DNA from: Hoeflea sp. BAL378 | Lineage (GTDB): Bacteria; Pseudomonadota; Alphaproteobacteria; Rhizobiales; Rhizobiaceae | Direction of reading: 5' to 3' | DNA length: 64,000 nucleotides | Assembly (NCBI RefSeq): GCF_000759435.1 | Contig: NZ_JRJG01000016.1 | Coordinates: 1 to 64,000 of the forward strand | Shown: piece after piece, positions 1 to 7,879 of the stretch | Position numbering within the stretch: the stretch's first letter is position 1 | Layout of the letters: each line of letters opens with the position of its first letter | Program-made: the position numbers and the translations under genes | Notes under the pieces: generated by a model | What the model saw: only the letters and a program-made list of their open reading frames with translations | Database searches by the model: none | Told to the model about the DNA's origin: nothing

Positions 1-1086
1 CTCGCCCGATCGCTGCCGCCGACCGTGCCGTTTGTCGGGCCGGAAACCCAGGAGCGGGCGCGGGGCGCGCGGTTCATTGCGCGGCTGGGGGCCAATGAGA
101 GCGGGTTCGGGCCGGCGCCGTCGGTGATCGCGGCGATCGAGCGCGAGGCCGAATGGTGCTGGCGCTACGCCGATCCGGAAATCCACGACCTGCGGCAGCG
201 GCTGGGGATCCATCTCGGGCTCACGGCCGACCGGATCGTGGTCGGCGAAGGCATCGACGGGCTCTTGGGGCTGATCGTGCGGCTGATCGTCGAGAAGGAC
301 ACGCCGGTGGTGACCTCGCTCGGCGCCTACCCGACCTTCAATTTCCATGTCGCGGGCTTCGGCGGCAGGCTGGTGACCGTGCCCTACCGCGACGACCACG
401 AGGATCTGGCCGGACTGTTGGACGCGGTCCGGCGCGAGGACGCGGCGCTGGTCTATCTCGCCAATCCCGACAACCCGATGGGCACCTGGCATTCCGCCGC
501 GGCCGTCACCGCCTTCGCCGAGGCGCTGCCCGAGACCACCCTGCTGGTGCTCGACGAGGCCTATGGCGAGACCGCGCCGGCCTCGGCGCTGCCCGCGGTG
601 CCGGCCCTGGCCGACAGGCCCAATGTGTTGAGGTTCCGCACCTTTTCCAAGGCCTACGGGCTGGCCGGACAGCGCATCGGCTATGTCTTCGGCGCGCGCG
701 AGACGGTGGCGATGTTCGACCGGGTGCGCAACCATTTCGGCGTCAACCGGCTGGGCCAGGCGGCGGCGCTGGCGGCGCTCGATGACCAGTCCTGGCTCGG
801 CCATGTGGTGGCCCAGGTGGTGGCCTCGCGCGACCAGATCACCGACATCGCCCGCGGCCTGGGCCTGAAGCCGATCGCCTCGGCCACCAATTTCGTTACC
901 ATCGACTGCGGCGGCGACGGCGTACGCGCCAAGGCGATCCTCGACGGGCTGGTCAGCCGCGGCGTGTTCATCCGCATGCCGGGCGCGGCCCCCCTCAACC
1001 GCTGCATCCGCATCTCCACCGGGCCGGAGGCCGAGATCGACATCTTCGAGCAGGCGCTGGTCGAGGTCATGGCGGAGCTCGACTGA
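1..1086 (+). CDS. HisC-like PLP-dependent aminotransferase (5' partial)
   Basis: Class I/II fold aminotransferase resembling histidinol-phosphate aminotransferase. The PLP lysine is visible in the motif FSKAYGLAGQRIGY (around base 650) and the cofactor-site pattern NPDNPMG around base 465. The frame is open from base 1 (reading LARSLPPTVPFVGPE), so the GTG at base 25 is probably internal and the true start lies upstream of the window. Family knowledge suggests a transaminase of the HisC/CobC type. The substrate cannot be told from sequence, and no his genes are next to it. Confidence 0.8.
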   Translation, partial: LARSLPPTVPFVGPETQERARGARFIARLGANESGFGPAPSVIAAIEREAEWCWRYADPEIHDLRQRLGIHLGLTADRIVVGEGIDGLLGLIVRLIVEKDTPVVTSLGAYPTFNFHVAGFGGRLVTVPYRDDHEDLAGLLDAVRREDAALVYLANPDNPMGTWHSAAAVTAFAEALPETTLLVLDEAYGETAPASALPAVPALADRPNVLRFRTFSKAYGLAGQRIGYVFGARETVAMFDRVRNHFGVNRLGQAAALAALDDQSWLGHVVAQVVASRDQITDIARGLGLKPIASATNFVTIDCGGDGVRAKAILDGLVSRGVFIRMPGAAPLNRCIRISTGPEAEIDIFEQALVEVMAELD

Positions 1087-1303
1087 GCCGGACGCCGGGG
1101 TCAAGAACCTGCGGTCGGGACCGGAAACGCAAGCGGATGAACGCAAAAGGCCGCGACCGCCGGTGTCCGGCTGATCGCGGCCTTGTGAGGGGCCTCTCCG
1201 TGTCGTCCGGAGCTGAACCCCGCCCCGTTCCCCTCGAGGCAGATCTGCGGGAGGCGCCGGACTGAACCGCCGGTCGCCGCAGGCCGGACCGAAGCGGTCG
1301 GCC

Positions 1304-1570
1304 TCAATGCATGGTCATCCATTCGCGGGCGGCGCGCAGGGCAGCGGCGAGATCGGCCTTGGTCATGCTTTCGGCGAGTTCGGCGCGCAGCGTGGCGGCG
1401 CGGTCCGAGCCCTTGATGGCGGCGATGTTGAGCCATTTGTGGGCGGCGACGTAATCGACCTCGCATTCGCGTCCGGTCGCATACATCAGTCCCATTTCGC
1501 AAAATACGTCGGCCTTGGCTTCGCCGCCGAGGGTGGCCTGATCGTGATCGTGAATTTCGTAGCGTGCCAT
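1304..1570 (-). CDS. Small Sel1-like repeat protein (88 aa)
   Basis: The ATG at 1570 begins MARYEIHDHDQATLGG, and the protein carries one Sel1/TPR-like unit (GLMYATGRECEVDYVAAHKWLNIAA pattern, written here only as its core: tyrosine-alternating helix, then HKWLNIAA). The frame continues upstream, but the added residues are low-complexity and precede a much better start, so I chose the shorter form. Sel1-like repeats mediate protein contacts. The function here is unknown. Small proteins of this type with the ending RAAREWM are familiar in Rhizobiales. Confidence 0.7.
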   Translation of the reverse strand: MARYEIHDHDQATLGGEAKADVFCEMGLMYATGRECEVDYVAAHKWLNIAAIKGSDRAATLRAELAESMTKADLAAALRAAREWMTMH

Positions 1571-1978
1571 TGTCCCAGTCCCTGTGGTTCGATTGGTTCG
1601 GTGTGTCCCTGTCAGCTCTTGAGAAGCCGTTTCATGCCTGCTGCGTCCGGTTCGTCCCGTCGCTCTGTTGTTGACCCGAGTGTCCCGCTTTCGATTAAAA
1701 AGCGAGTTAAATTGCATGCTTAACTGGGAGCGAACAAAGTCCCAACGCTTGGTAAATTTGCGATTCCGTTAAACATCGGACCCGTTGCAAACCCGACGAT
1801 GCTGCGGAAATCGCGGTTTTCGCGAACCTCAAAAAAGTTACGAACGGCTAACCAAGGATAGATCGCGGTGTCCGCCGATCCGCTATCATGGGCGCCGCAA
1901 GGGGCACGCCGGCCGTCCTCCGCCTGCCTCCGGACCGTCACAAAAACGCCGGTTGCGCTGAGAAAATCCGGTTTACCT

Positions 1979-1992
1979 TTACGTAGACGTAA
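1979..1992. promoter_or_regulatory. TTACGT-AG-ACGTAA palindrome upstream of DUF2147 gene
   Basis: A perfect 6+2+6 inverted repeat lies 51 bases upstream of the ATG at 2043, inside the 472-base gap 1571-2042, which otherwise shows no convincing gene. The sequence resembles operators of MerR-family LiuR-type regulators (TTTACGTTTACGTAAA-like). The match is by eye only, and the regulator assignment is inference. A related palindrome precedes the ETF-QO gene at 9766-9787. Confidence 0.4.
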
Positions 1993-2042
1993 GTTAAGTA
2001 AGAAATGCGCTTGAGGAAGCGCTCATCCTTGGGAGGAACACC

Positions 2043-2381
2043 ATGATCCGCAAACTGATTGCAACCGGCGCGCTGATTGCCGCCATGAGCGCGCCCGCGC
2101 TCGCAGACCCGATCGAAGGCAACTGGAAGACCAAGAGCGGCGAGACCGCGGCGATCTCGGCCTGCGGCGGCGACTACTGCGTCCAGCTCAAGACCGGCAA
2201 GCATGCCGGCAAGCGCATCGGCAAGATGACCGGCAGCAACGGAAAATATTCGGGCACCATCACCGATCCGGCCAAGGACAAGACCTATTCGGGCTCGGCT
2301 TCCGTCTCCGGCAGCACCCTGAAGATGAAGGGCTGCGTCATGGGCATCCTGTGCCGCTCGGAAAACTGGGCCAAGATGTAG
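2043..2381 (+). CDS. Secreted DUF2147-like protein (112 aa)
   Basis: The N-terminus is a clear Sec signal peptide (MIRKLIATGALIAAMSAPALA, cleavage after ALA near residue 21). The mature part, starting DPIEGNWKTKSGETAAI, matches the DUF2147 pattern of a short beta-rich domain: G-W opening, CGGDYC cysteine pair, KDKTYSG, and CRSENWAKM at the C-terminus. The start follows a GGGAGGA ribosome site at about 2030. Probably periplasmic; function unknown. A strong terminator follows directly, so it is monocistronic. Confidence 0.8.
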   Translation: MIRKLIATGALIAAMSAPALADPIEGNWKTKSGETAAISACGGDYCVQLKTGKHAGKRIGKMTGSNGKYSGTITDPAKDKTYSGSASVSGSTLKMKGCVMGILCRSENWAKM

Positions 2382-2407
2382 GCTTCAGCGCCTTTCGCAT
2401 GACCAAG

Positions 2408-2437
2408 CCCGCGCCGGCCTTCCGGCGCGGGTTTTTT
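2408..2437 (+). terminator. Intrinsic terminator after the DUF2147 gene
   Basis: A ten-base GC-rich stem (cccgcgccgg paired with ccggcgcggg) closes a four-base loop and is followed by six T residues, 26 bases after the stop codon. Confidence 0.85.
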
Positions 2438-2627
2438 GTGTCCGGAGGGTCCCCGGGACCCGCGGCGCCGCGGAAACCGGACGCCGGGCCATCCGCCGCA
2501 CCGGCCGGCGCAGAGGTCTCCCCGCGCGCCTCCCCTTCATCTTCTTGAACGGCGGATGAACGGCCCTCTCAGCACCCGTTCAGCCGGCCCATGGCAATGT
2601 TCCCCTCACAACCAGGGAACCAGACGC

Positions 2628-2792
2628 ATGAGCACCCTCGCCCGCCGCTTCACCATCATCTGCCTGATCTTCGTGATCTTCGCCCTGCTGATGGCCGCCG
2701 CCGTCGCCAAGGGCGGCCACCGCGGCTGGCGCGCCGGCGCGGCCGACGCCTGCGTGTTTCATCCCGCCCTTGCCTGCAGCGTCCAGCGCTGA
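2628..2792 (+). CDS. Small membrane-anchored hypothetical protein (54 aa)
   Basis: The ATG at 2628 gives MSTLARRFTIICLIFVIFALLMAAAVAKGG, an N-terminal hydrophobic helix, followed by a short basic/alanine-rich tail with two cysteines (ADACVFHPALACSVQR). Family not recognised. It lies 24 bases before another small membrane or secreted ORF of similar size, suggesting a pair. Coding status is plausible from the hydrophobic segment and spacing but unproven. Confidence 0.5.
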   Translation: MSTLARRFTIICLIFVIFALLMAAAVAKGGHRGWRAGAADACVFHPALACSVQR

Positions 2793-2816
2793 CACCAAAA
2801 TCGAAGGATTGATGTC

Positions 2817-2987
2817 ATGAGCCACAAGAACCGCCACTCGCTCGCCACCGTCCTGCGGATCGCCGCCTTCACCGCCTTCATGGTCGGCCCGGTCGGCGCC
2901 TTCGCCTATGCCAATGCCGGCGACAAGGGTCCCGGCATGACCGGCGCGGGCTTCGTCCTTCTGGTCAGCCTGCAGCGCGGCCACTGA
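2817..2987 (+). CDS. Small membrane/secreted hypothetical protein (56 aa)
   Basis: The ATG at 2817 opens MSHKNRHSLATVLRIAAFTAFMVGPVGAFAYANAGDKGPG and the frame ends TGA at 2985-2987. The ORF has a basic N-terminus, a hydrophobic stretch (residues 12-32) and an ANA-like cleavage site, so it may be exported. A GAAGGATTGATGTC ribosome site sits just upstream. It forms a two-gene unit with the 54-aa ORF before it. No family recognised. Confidence 0.5.
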   Translation: MSHKNRHSLATVLRIAAFTAFMVGPVGAFAYANAGDKGPGMTGAGFVLLVSLQRGH

Positions 2988-3091
2988 GCCGCGGCTTCCC
3001 CCGGCGCGGCTCCGCTTGCCCGCTTCCCCTTGAAAGTCCTTTCGGGGGCTCGCGTCTTTTCCTTGTCAAGGTTTGTCGTCTATAGTGGTTC

Positions 3092-4591
3092 ATGGACCAG
3101 CGAATCTCTTCCCACACAGCCAACGGCTTCATTTCTCCCGATCCGGTCGAACCGCGTGAATTCACCGATGCGGCGAGCGCGGTGGCGGCGCTCGAAGCCA
3201 TCTACGACCGCAACACGCGTTTTCTGTGCGAGGCCTTCCAGGGCCTTGCCACGGACCGGCCGGCGGGCCGCTACCGCGCCTATTATCCGCAGGTGAGCCT
3301 CGAGACCACCTCCTTCGGCATGATCGATTCGCGGCTGTCCTTCGGCCATGTGGTCTCGCCCGGGCGCTACGCCGCCACCATCACGCGGCCCGCGCTGTTT
3401 CGCACCTACCTGATCACCCAGTTCGAACTGCTGCTGCGCAACCACGGCACGCCGCTGACGATTTCCGAATCCGACACGCCGATCCCGCTGCATTTCGCCT
3501 TTGGCGAGGGCGCCTATGTCGAGGCCGGCGTCGCCGAGAAGCTCGACATGCCGCTGCGCGACCTGTTCGACACGCCCGATCTCGCCACCACCGACGACGA
3601 GATCGTCAACGGGCTCTACGAGCCCGGCCCCGGCGAGCTGCTGCCGCTCGCGCCCTTCAAGGCGCAGCGCATCGACTATTCCCTGGCGCGCCTGTCGCAC
3701 TACACCGCCACCGCGCCGGACCATTTCCAGAACTTCGTGCTGTTCACCAACTACCAGTTCTACATCGACGAGTTCTGCGAGCACGCCCGCTCGCTGATGA
3801 GCGAAGGCGGCAGCGACTACGAGTGCTTCATCGAGCCCGGCAACCTGATCACGCCGGCCGGCCACGGCAGCCCCACCGAGGGCGTCGCCCCACCGCGGTT
3901 GCCGCAGATGCCCGCCTATCACCTCAAGCGCAAGGACCATGGCGGCATCACCATGGTCAATATCGGCGTCGGCCCCTCCAACGCCAAGACCATCACCGAC
4001 CACATCGCCGTCCTCCGCCCGCACGCCTGGCTGATGCTGGGCCACTGCGCGGGCCTGAGGAACAGCCAGGCGCTGGGCGACTACGTGCTGGCCCATGCCT
4101 ATGTGCGCGAGGACCATGTGCTCGACGACGACCTGCCGGCCTGGGTGCCGATCCCGGCGCTGGCCGAGGTGCAGGTGGCGATCCAGGAGGCGGTGGCCGA
4201 AGTCACCGGGCTCGAGGGCTATGACTTGAAGCGCATCATGCGCACCGGCACCGTCGCCACCATCGACAACCGCAACTGGGAGCTGCGCGACCAGCGCGGC
4301 CCGGTGCAGCGCCTGTCGCAGTCGCGCGCGATCGCCCTCGACATGGAATCGGCCACCATCGCCGCCAACGGCTTCCGCTTCCGCGTGCCCTACGGCACCC
4401 TGCTCTGCGTCTCCGACAAGCCGCTGCACGGCGAATTGAAGCTCCCCGGCATGGCCTCGGCCTTCTACAAGAAACAGGTCAACCAGCACCTCAAGATCGG
4501 CCTGATGGCGATGCAGAAACTCGCCGCCATGCCGCCCGAGAGGCTGCATTCGCGGAAACTCAGGAGTTTCTTCGAGACGGCGTTTCAATAG
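3092..4591 (+). CDS. amn: AMP nucleosidase
   Basis: AMP nucleosidase hydrolyses AMP to adenine and ribose 5-phosphate and tunes adenylate pools. The 499-residue length is usual for the family. The N-terminal Amn-specific domain (residues 1-about 180, with LETTSFGMIDSRLSFGHV) precedes a nucleoside-phosphorylase fold. That fold holds the phosphate/nucleoside motifs MVNIGVGPSNAKTITDH and the conserved ALDMESATIAANGFRFRVPYGTLLCVSDKPLHGE stretch (core MESATIA). It appears monocistronic between the small membrane genes and the MFS gene. Confidence 0.95.
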   Translation: MDQRISSHTANGFISPDPVEPREFTDAASAVAALEAIYDRNTRFLCEAFQGLATDRPAGRYRAYYPQVSLETTSFGMIDSRLSFGHVVSPGRYAATITRPALFRTYLITQFELLLRNHGTPLTISESDTPIPLHFAFGEGAYVEAGVAEKLDMPLRDLFDTPDLATTDDEIVNGLYEPGPGELLPLAPFKAQRIDYSLARLSHYTATAPDHFQNFVLFTNYQFYIDEFCEHARSLMSEGGSDYECFIEPGNLITPAGHGSPTEGVAPPRLPQMPAYHLKRKDHGGITMVNIGVGPSNAKTITDHIAVLRPHAWLMLGHCAGLRNSQALGDYVLAHAYVREDHVLDDDLPAWVPIPALAEVQVAIQEAVAEVTGLEGYDLKRIMRTGTVATIDNRNWELRDQRGPVQRLSQSRAIALDMESATIAANGFRFRVPYGTLLCVSDKPLHGELKLPGMASAFYKKQVNQHLKIGLMAMQKLAAMPPERLHSRKLRSFFETAFQ

Positions 4592-4818
4592 GAGACGGGA
4601 AAGGCGGGAGCATCCGCCTTTGCTCAAGGCCATGCCAGATAAGGTGCTGGTCCGCGGTGCGGGCCGAGCGGCCGGATTTACCGTGACCGGCTGACGCGCG
4701 GGAAGCGGGCTTTCGCTGCGTTGCCCGCCAAGGTCGGCTGTGCGGACAGAGTGTGAGTTCGCCGCTGCGGATCAGCGAAACGCTTGTATCCGGTGCCGGT
4801 GCAGACGATGCTGCGGAC

Positions 4819-6096
4819 ATGGCAACCGACCTCGACTTCTCATTTCGATTGCTCACGCGGCCCGCTCAGCGGCACATTCGGGTATTTCAGGTACACCAGT
4901 TTCTGGATCGCTTCGCGATGGGTCTGACAGTGGCCGTTGTTGCATTGGCCCTGAACGACCGGGGCATGGACCTGTTCCAAATTTCGGTTCTTTTTGGCGT
5001 CTACTCGCTCACGACCATGGCCATGGAATTGCCCTTTGGCGGGCTGGCGGACACCATTGGACGCAAGCCCGTCTTCCTGTCTGCGGTCGTCGCGAGCCTG
5101 ATCTCCCTGGCTCTCTTCCTGTCGTCACATGACTTCTCCATTCTGGCCCTGTCGTTTGCCTTCATCGGCTTTGGACGGGCGCTGCGGTCGGGCACTCTGG
5201 ATGCGTGGTTTGTCGAGAATTTCAGAGCCATGGCTCCGAACGTCGATGTGCAACCTGCCCTGGCAAAAGCCCAGTTTGCCAATGCAATGGGATTGGCTTC
5301 GGGTGCCATTCTTGGAGGTCTGTTGCCCGATGCCTTCCGCTCAGTCGCGCTTCGACTGGGGTTCAGCATCTACGACGTCTCCTACGCGGCAAGTTTTGTC
5401 TTGATGCTGGCGGTGTTCGCCTACACCGTGTTTGCCATCTCGGAAAAGCGGCGTCCGCTGAACCCCAAGGCGCTCGTTCGGGGGTTCGCAGGCGTTCCAC
5501 ATGTGATCAAGGATGCGGGTCTGCTTGCCTTGAGACATCCCACACTCTCGATCCTTCTCGTGGCGCTTGCCCTGTTCCTGATGGCCACAAACCCGGTCGA
5601 AGTGATCTGGCCAACCCACGCAAAGCCGATGCTGGACGATGGCTACGCGAATTCCGTGGTGGGCGCACTGACGGCGACCTACTTCTTCTCGATCGCCTTT
5701 GGAGCGTCCCTGTCTTCACCCATGAGCCGGATTTTCAGGCGCCGTCACGCCATCACGCTGTCAGTGATTTTTGCCTGTCTTGCAGCCGCTCAGATCGCGT
5801 TGGCGTTCCAGGAAAATATCATTGGCTTTGCTGCAGTCTTCATCCTCTATTCGGTGATCCTGGGCGCGAGTGAAACGCCTGCCAGCAGCATTCTGCATTC
5901 CTGTATTGAAGATCGACAGCGGTCTACAATGCTCTCACTGCGCTCACTCGTACAGCAATTGGGAGCTGCACTTGGCCTGGTCCTGGTTGGCGCTGTTGCC
6001 GAAGCCTACACAACGCCCATCGCGTGGATGGTGGGGGCAACCTTCCTTGTGATTGCGCTGCTGCTGATGGGTGTGCTGGCCAGACGAATGACATAG
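4819..6096 (+). CDS. MFS transporter
   Basis: Twelve-helix major facilitator protein. Motif A between TM2 and TM3 reads GGLADTIGRKPVF, preceded by LMQ-type helices (FQISVLFGVYSLTTMAMELPF). The ATG at 4819 (425 aa) is chosen; an in-frame GTG at 4753 would add 22 residues and neither has a good ribosome site. The substrate is unknown: homologues of this shape are drug or small-molecule exporters. Base composition looks less GC-rich than the flanking genes, with many A/T third positions, which hints at later acquisition. Confidence 0.85.
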   Translation: MATDLDFSFRLLTRPAQRHIRVFQVHQFLDRFAMGLTVAVVALALNDRGMDLFQISVLFGVYSLTTMAMELPFGGLADTIGRKPVFLSAVVASLISLALFLSSHDFSILALSFAFIGFGRALRSGTLDAWFVENFRAMAPNVDVQPALAKAQFANAMGLASGAILGGLLPDAFRSVALRLGFSIYDVSYAASFVLMLAVFAYTVFAISEKRRPLNPKALVRGFAGVPHVIKDAGLLALRHPTLSILLVALALFLMATNPVEVIWPTHAKPMLDDGYANSVVGALTATYFFSIAFGASLSSPMSRIFRRRHAITLSVIFACLAAAQIALAFQENIIGFAAVFILYSVILGASETPASSILHSCIEDRQRSTMLSLRSLVQQLGAALGLVLVGAVAEAYTTPIAWMVGATFLVIALLLMGVLARRMT

Positions 6097-6229
6097 CCGA
6101 CCTTCGCTTGCCCTGCAGCGTCGCGCAGAGCGGGCTCCCTGCTGCCTTTCGCTGCAGACGACATGAAGGTCGGCAACGGGCCGACTTCGACAGCGCGGCG
6201 CTGCCATCGTGCGGGGCGGCATGCGGTGC

Positions 6230-6772
6230 CTAGACACCGCTCGGCAGTTTTGAACGCATCATCTCCCGTCGGTCGATCCTGGCTCCATCGACGATGAAGG
6301 AGCCATCGCCAACCGCATGGAGCATTCTCTTCTCCGTTCGAGTGCTATCGACATAAGCTGCCACGCCTTCGAGCAGCACAATGTTGTATCGCTCGATGAT
6401 GTCGACGACCCTGCATTCGATATTGGCGAGACATTCACCAATCAGCGGGGCCTCGACAAATTGGGCGGGCAGCGGGGTGAGGCGAAATTTCTCGAACTTG
6501 TCGGTATCCGCTCCGGAACAGGTGCCGATGCCGACGGCTGTGTCGATCAGGTCAACCGTAGGGATGGCAAGCACGCATTCCCTGGAGTCCCGAAGCGCGC
6601 GATAGGAGTGGTTCCACGGCCCGGTCGTCATCGCGAACTCCGCCGAAAACCCCCGCACCATGGTCCAGGTGATCGTCATGATATTCGGCTTGCGGCCGTC
6701 ATGGGTCGTGACCAGAACGACCGGACCCGATTCGAGCAGCGTGAAGGCCTTGCTGAGCGCCAGAGGTTCCAT
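6230..6772 (-). CDS. Flavin reductase-like FMN-binding protein
   Basis: A 180-residue flavin-reductase-like split-barrel domain. It opens MEPLALSKAFTLLESGPVVLVTTHDG, and the FMN-site pattern PNIMTITWTMVRGFSAEFAMTTGPWNHS is visible (core NIMTITW). The frame runs 12 codons further to 6808, but the MEPLALSKAF start fits the family better. Such proteins reduce FMN/FAD with NAD(P)H or act on flavin-related substrates. The partner oxygenase is not apparent nearby. Faces the MFS gene convergently. Confidence 0.75.
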   Translation of the reverse strand: MEPLALSKAFTLLESGPVVLVTTHDGRKPNIMTITWTMVRGFSAEFAMTTGPWNHSYRALRDSRECVLAIPTVDLIDTAVGIGTCSGADTDKFEKFRLTPLPAQFVEAPLIGECLANIECRVVDIIERYNIVLLEGVAAYVDSTRTEKRMLHAVGDGSFIVDGARIDRREMMRSKLPSGV

Positions 6773-7062
6773 GTTCGCCTTTGTCCTATTGAAAAAAGAC
6801 CATATCACGCACCCCGCACTCAGCGCGCGTGGCGCGGCATTCTAACGCCTCTGAAATCCCAAATACACCCACTGCTTTCAGCCGATGACGGGTTTGCGCG
6901 TTACGCCAAGGCGTCGGCCTGGCAAGGACCACCCATCCTGCGAAGTCCGGCCGCACACCTTGCTGACACCTGTTCGCCCCCTTATCAGCGGCCTTTTTAT
7001 CTGCTTTCACAATGGCACCGGACGCAGTAAGCATCCTGATCTTTGAATTTTTAGGACATCTC

Positions 7063-7608
7063 ATGGCGCAAAATGCCACCATCTATAAGGTCGAACTTTC
7101 AGTCTCCGACATGGATCGTCACTATTACGAAACCCATAAACTGACCGTTGCCAAGCACCCTTCCGAGACGGATGAACGGCTGATGGTGCGCATTCTGGCC
7201 TTTGCGCTCAATGCCCATGAGCATCTGGAAATGACCAAGGGGCTTTCAACCGATGACGAGCCGGACATCTGGCAGAAGAGCCTGACCGGCGAGCTTGATA
7301 TGTGGGTGGCCCTCGGGTGTCCCAGCGAAAAGGTCATGCGCCAATCCTGCGGCAAGGCCAAAAAGGTGATCGTCTATCCCTACGGCGGCAGGACGGCCGA
7401 GATGTGGTGGGACAAGATGAAAAGCAGCACCGCCCGCTTCGACAATCTCCAGGTGACGAGTTTTTCCGAGAAAGACACGGGGCAGATGGCAAGACTGGCA
7501 AGCCGCGTGATGAAGCTTCAGGTCAATATCCAGGACGGCGATGTGATGGTCAGTGTCGGCGATAGCATTGTTTACGTCACCCCGCTGAAATGGAAGAGTG
7601 CCGCATAA
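7063..7608 (+). CDS. YaeQ family protein
   Basis: A 181-residue YaeQ protein, recognised by the opening MAQNATIYKVELSVSDMDRHYY, the central LMVRILAFALNAHEHLEMTKGL and LWVALGCP-like stretch (LDMWVALGCPSEKVM), and the C-terminal VSVGDSIVYVTPLKW. YaeQ has a PD-(D/E)XK nuclease-like fold. In enterobacteria it was first noted as a suppressor of an rfaH defect, and its biochemical role remains unclear. I chose the ATG at 7063 over one 17 codons upstream because the added part is unlike the family. Confidence 0.85.
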   Translation: MAQNATIYKVELSVSDMDRHYYETHKLTVAKHPSETDERLMVRILAFALNAHEHLEMTKGLSTDDEPDIWQKSLTGELDMWVALGCPSEKVMRQSCGKAKKVIVYPYGGRTAEMWWDKMKSSTARFDNLQVTSFSEKDTGQMARLASRVMKLQVNIQDGDVMVSVGDSIVYVTPLKWKSAA

Positions 7609-7879
7609 CTCACGGATCTGGCAAAAGGGGTCTAAGTTGCTCGGTTGTGCCCATCAAGATCGGATGTGGCTCACCCCTGCCGCGTTCAGGAAACAGCGCC
7701 GCAGTCAGAGCGTGCGCGCAAGCAGCCGCTCAGGTCCGCGAGTGACAATCGGCCATGAACGCCGAAGATCCCGAGAGGGCGCGAAGAAGACCAGCGCGCC
7801 ATCGCCCCTTGCGCTCTCTCAAGCCCGCTCCAACAGGTCCGACGTCAGGCACGGCGCATCCGCGCGCCCTGCCCCCACC

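Noticed and set aside
1720-2204. Two minus-strand frames before the DUF2147 gene
   Set aside because: One overlaps the DUF2147 start and both lack ribosome sites and protein-like composition; the region looks like promoter DNA.
3080-4633. 517-aa minus-strand frame
   Set aside because: Antisense of amn; only low-complexity Gly/Val/His-rich sequence.
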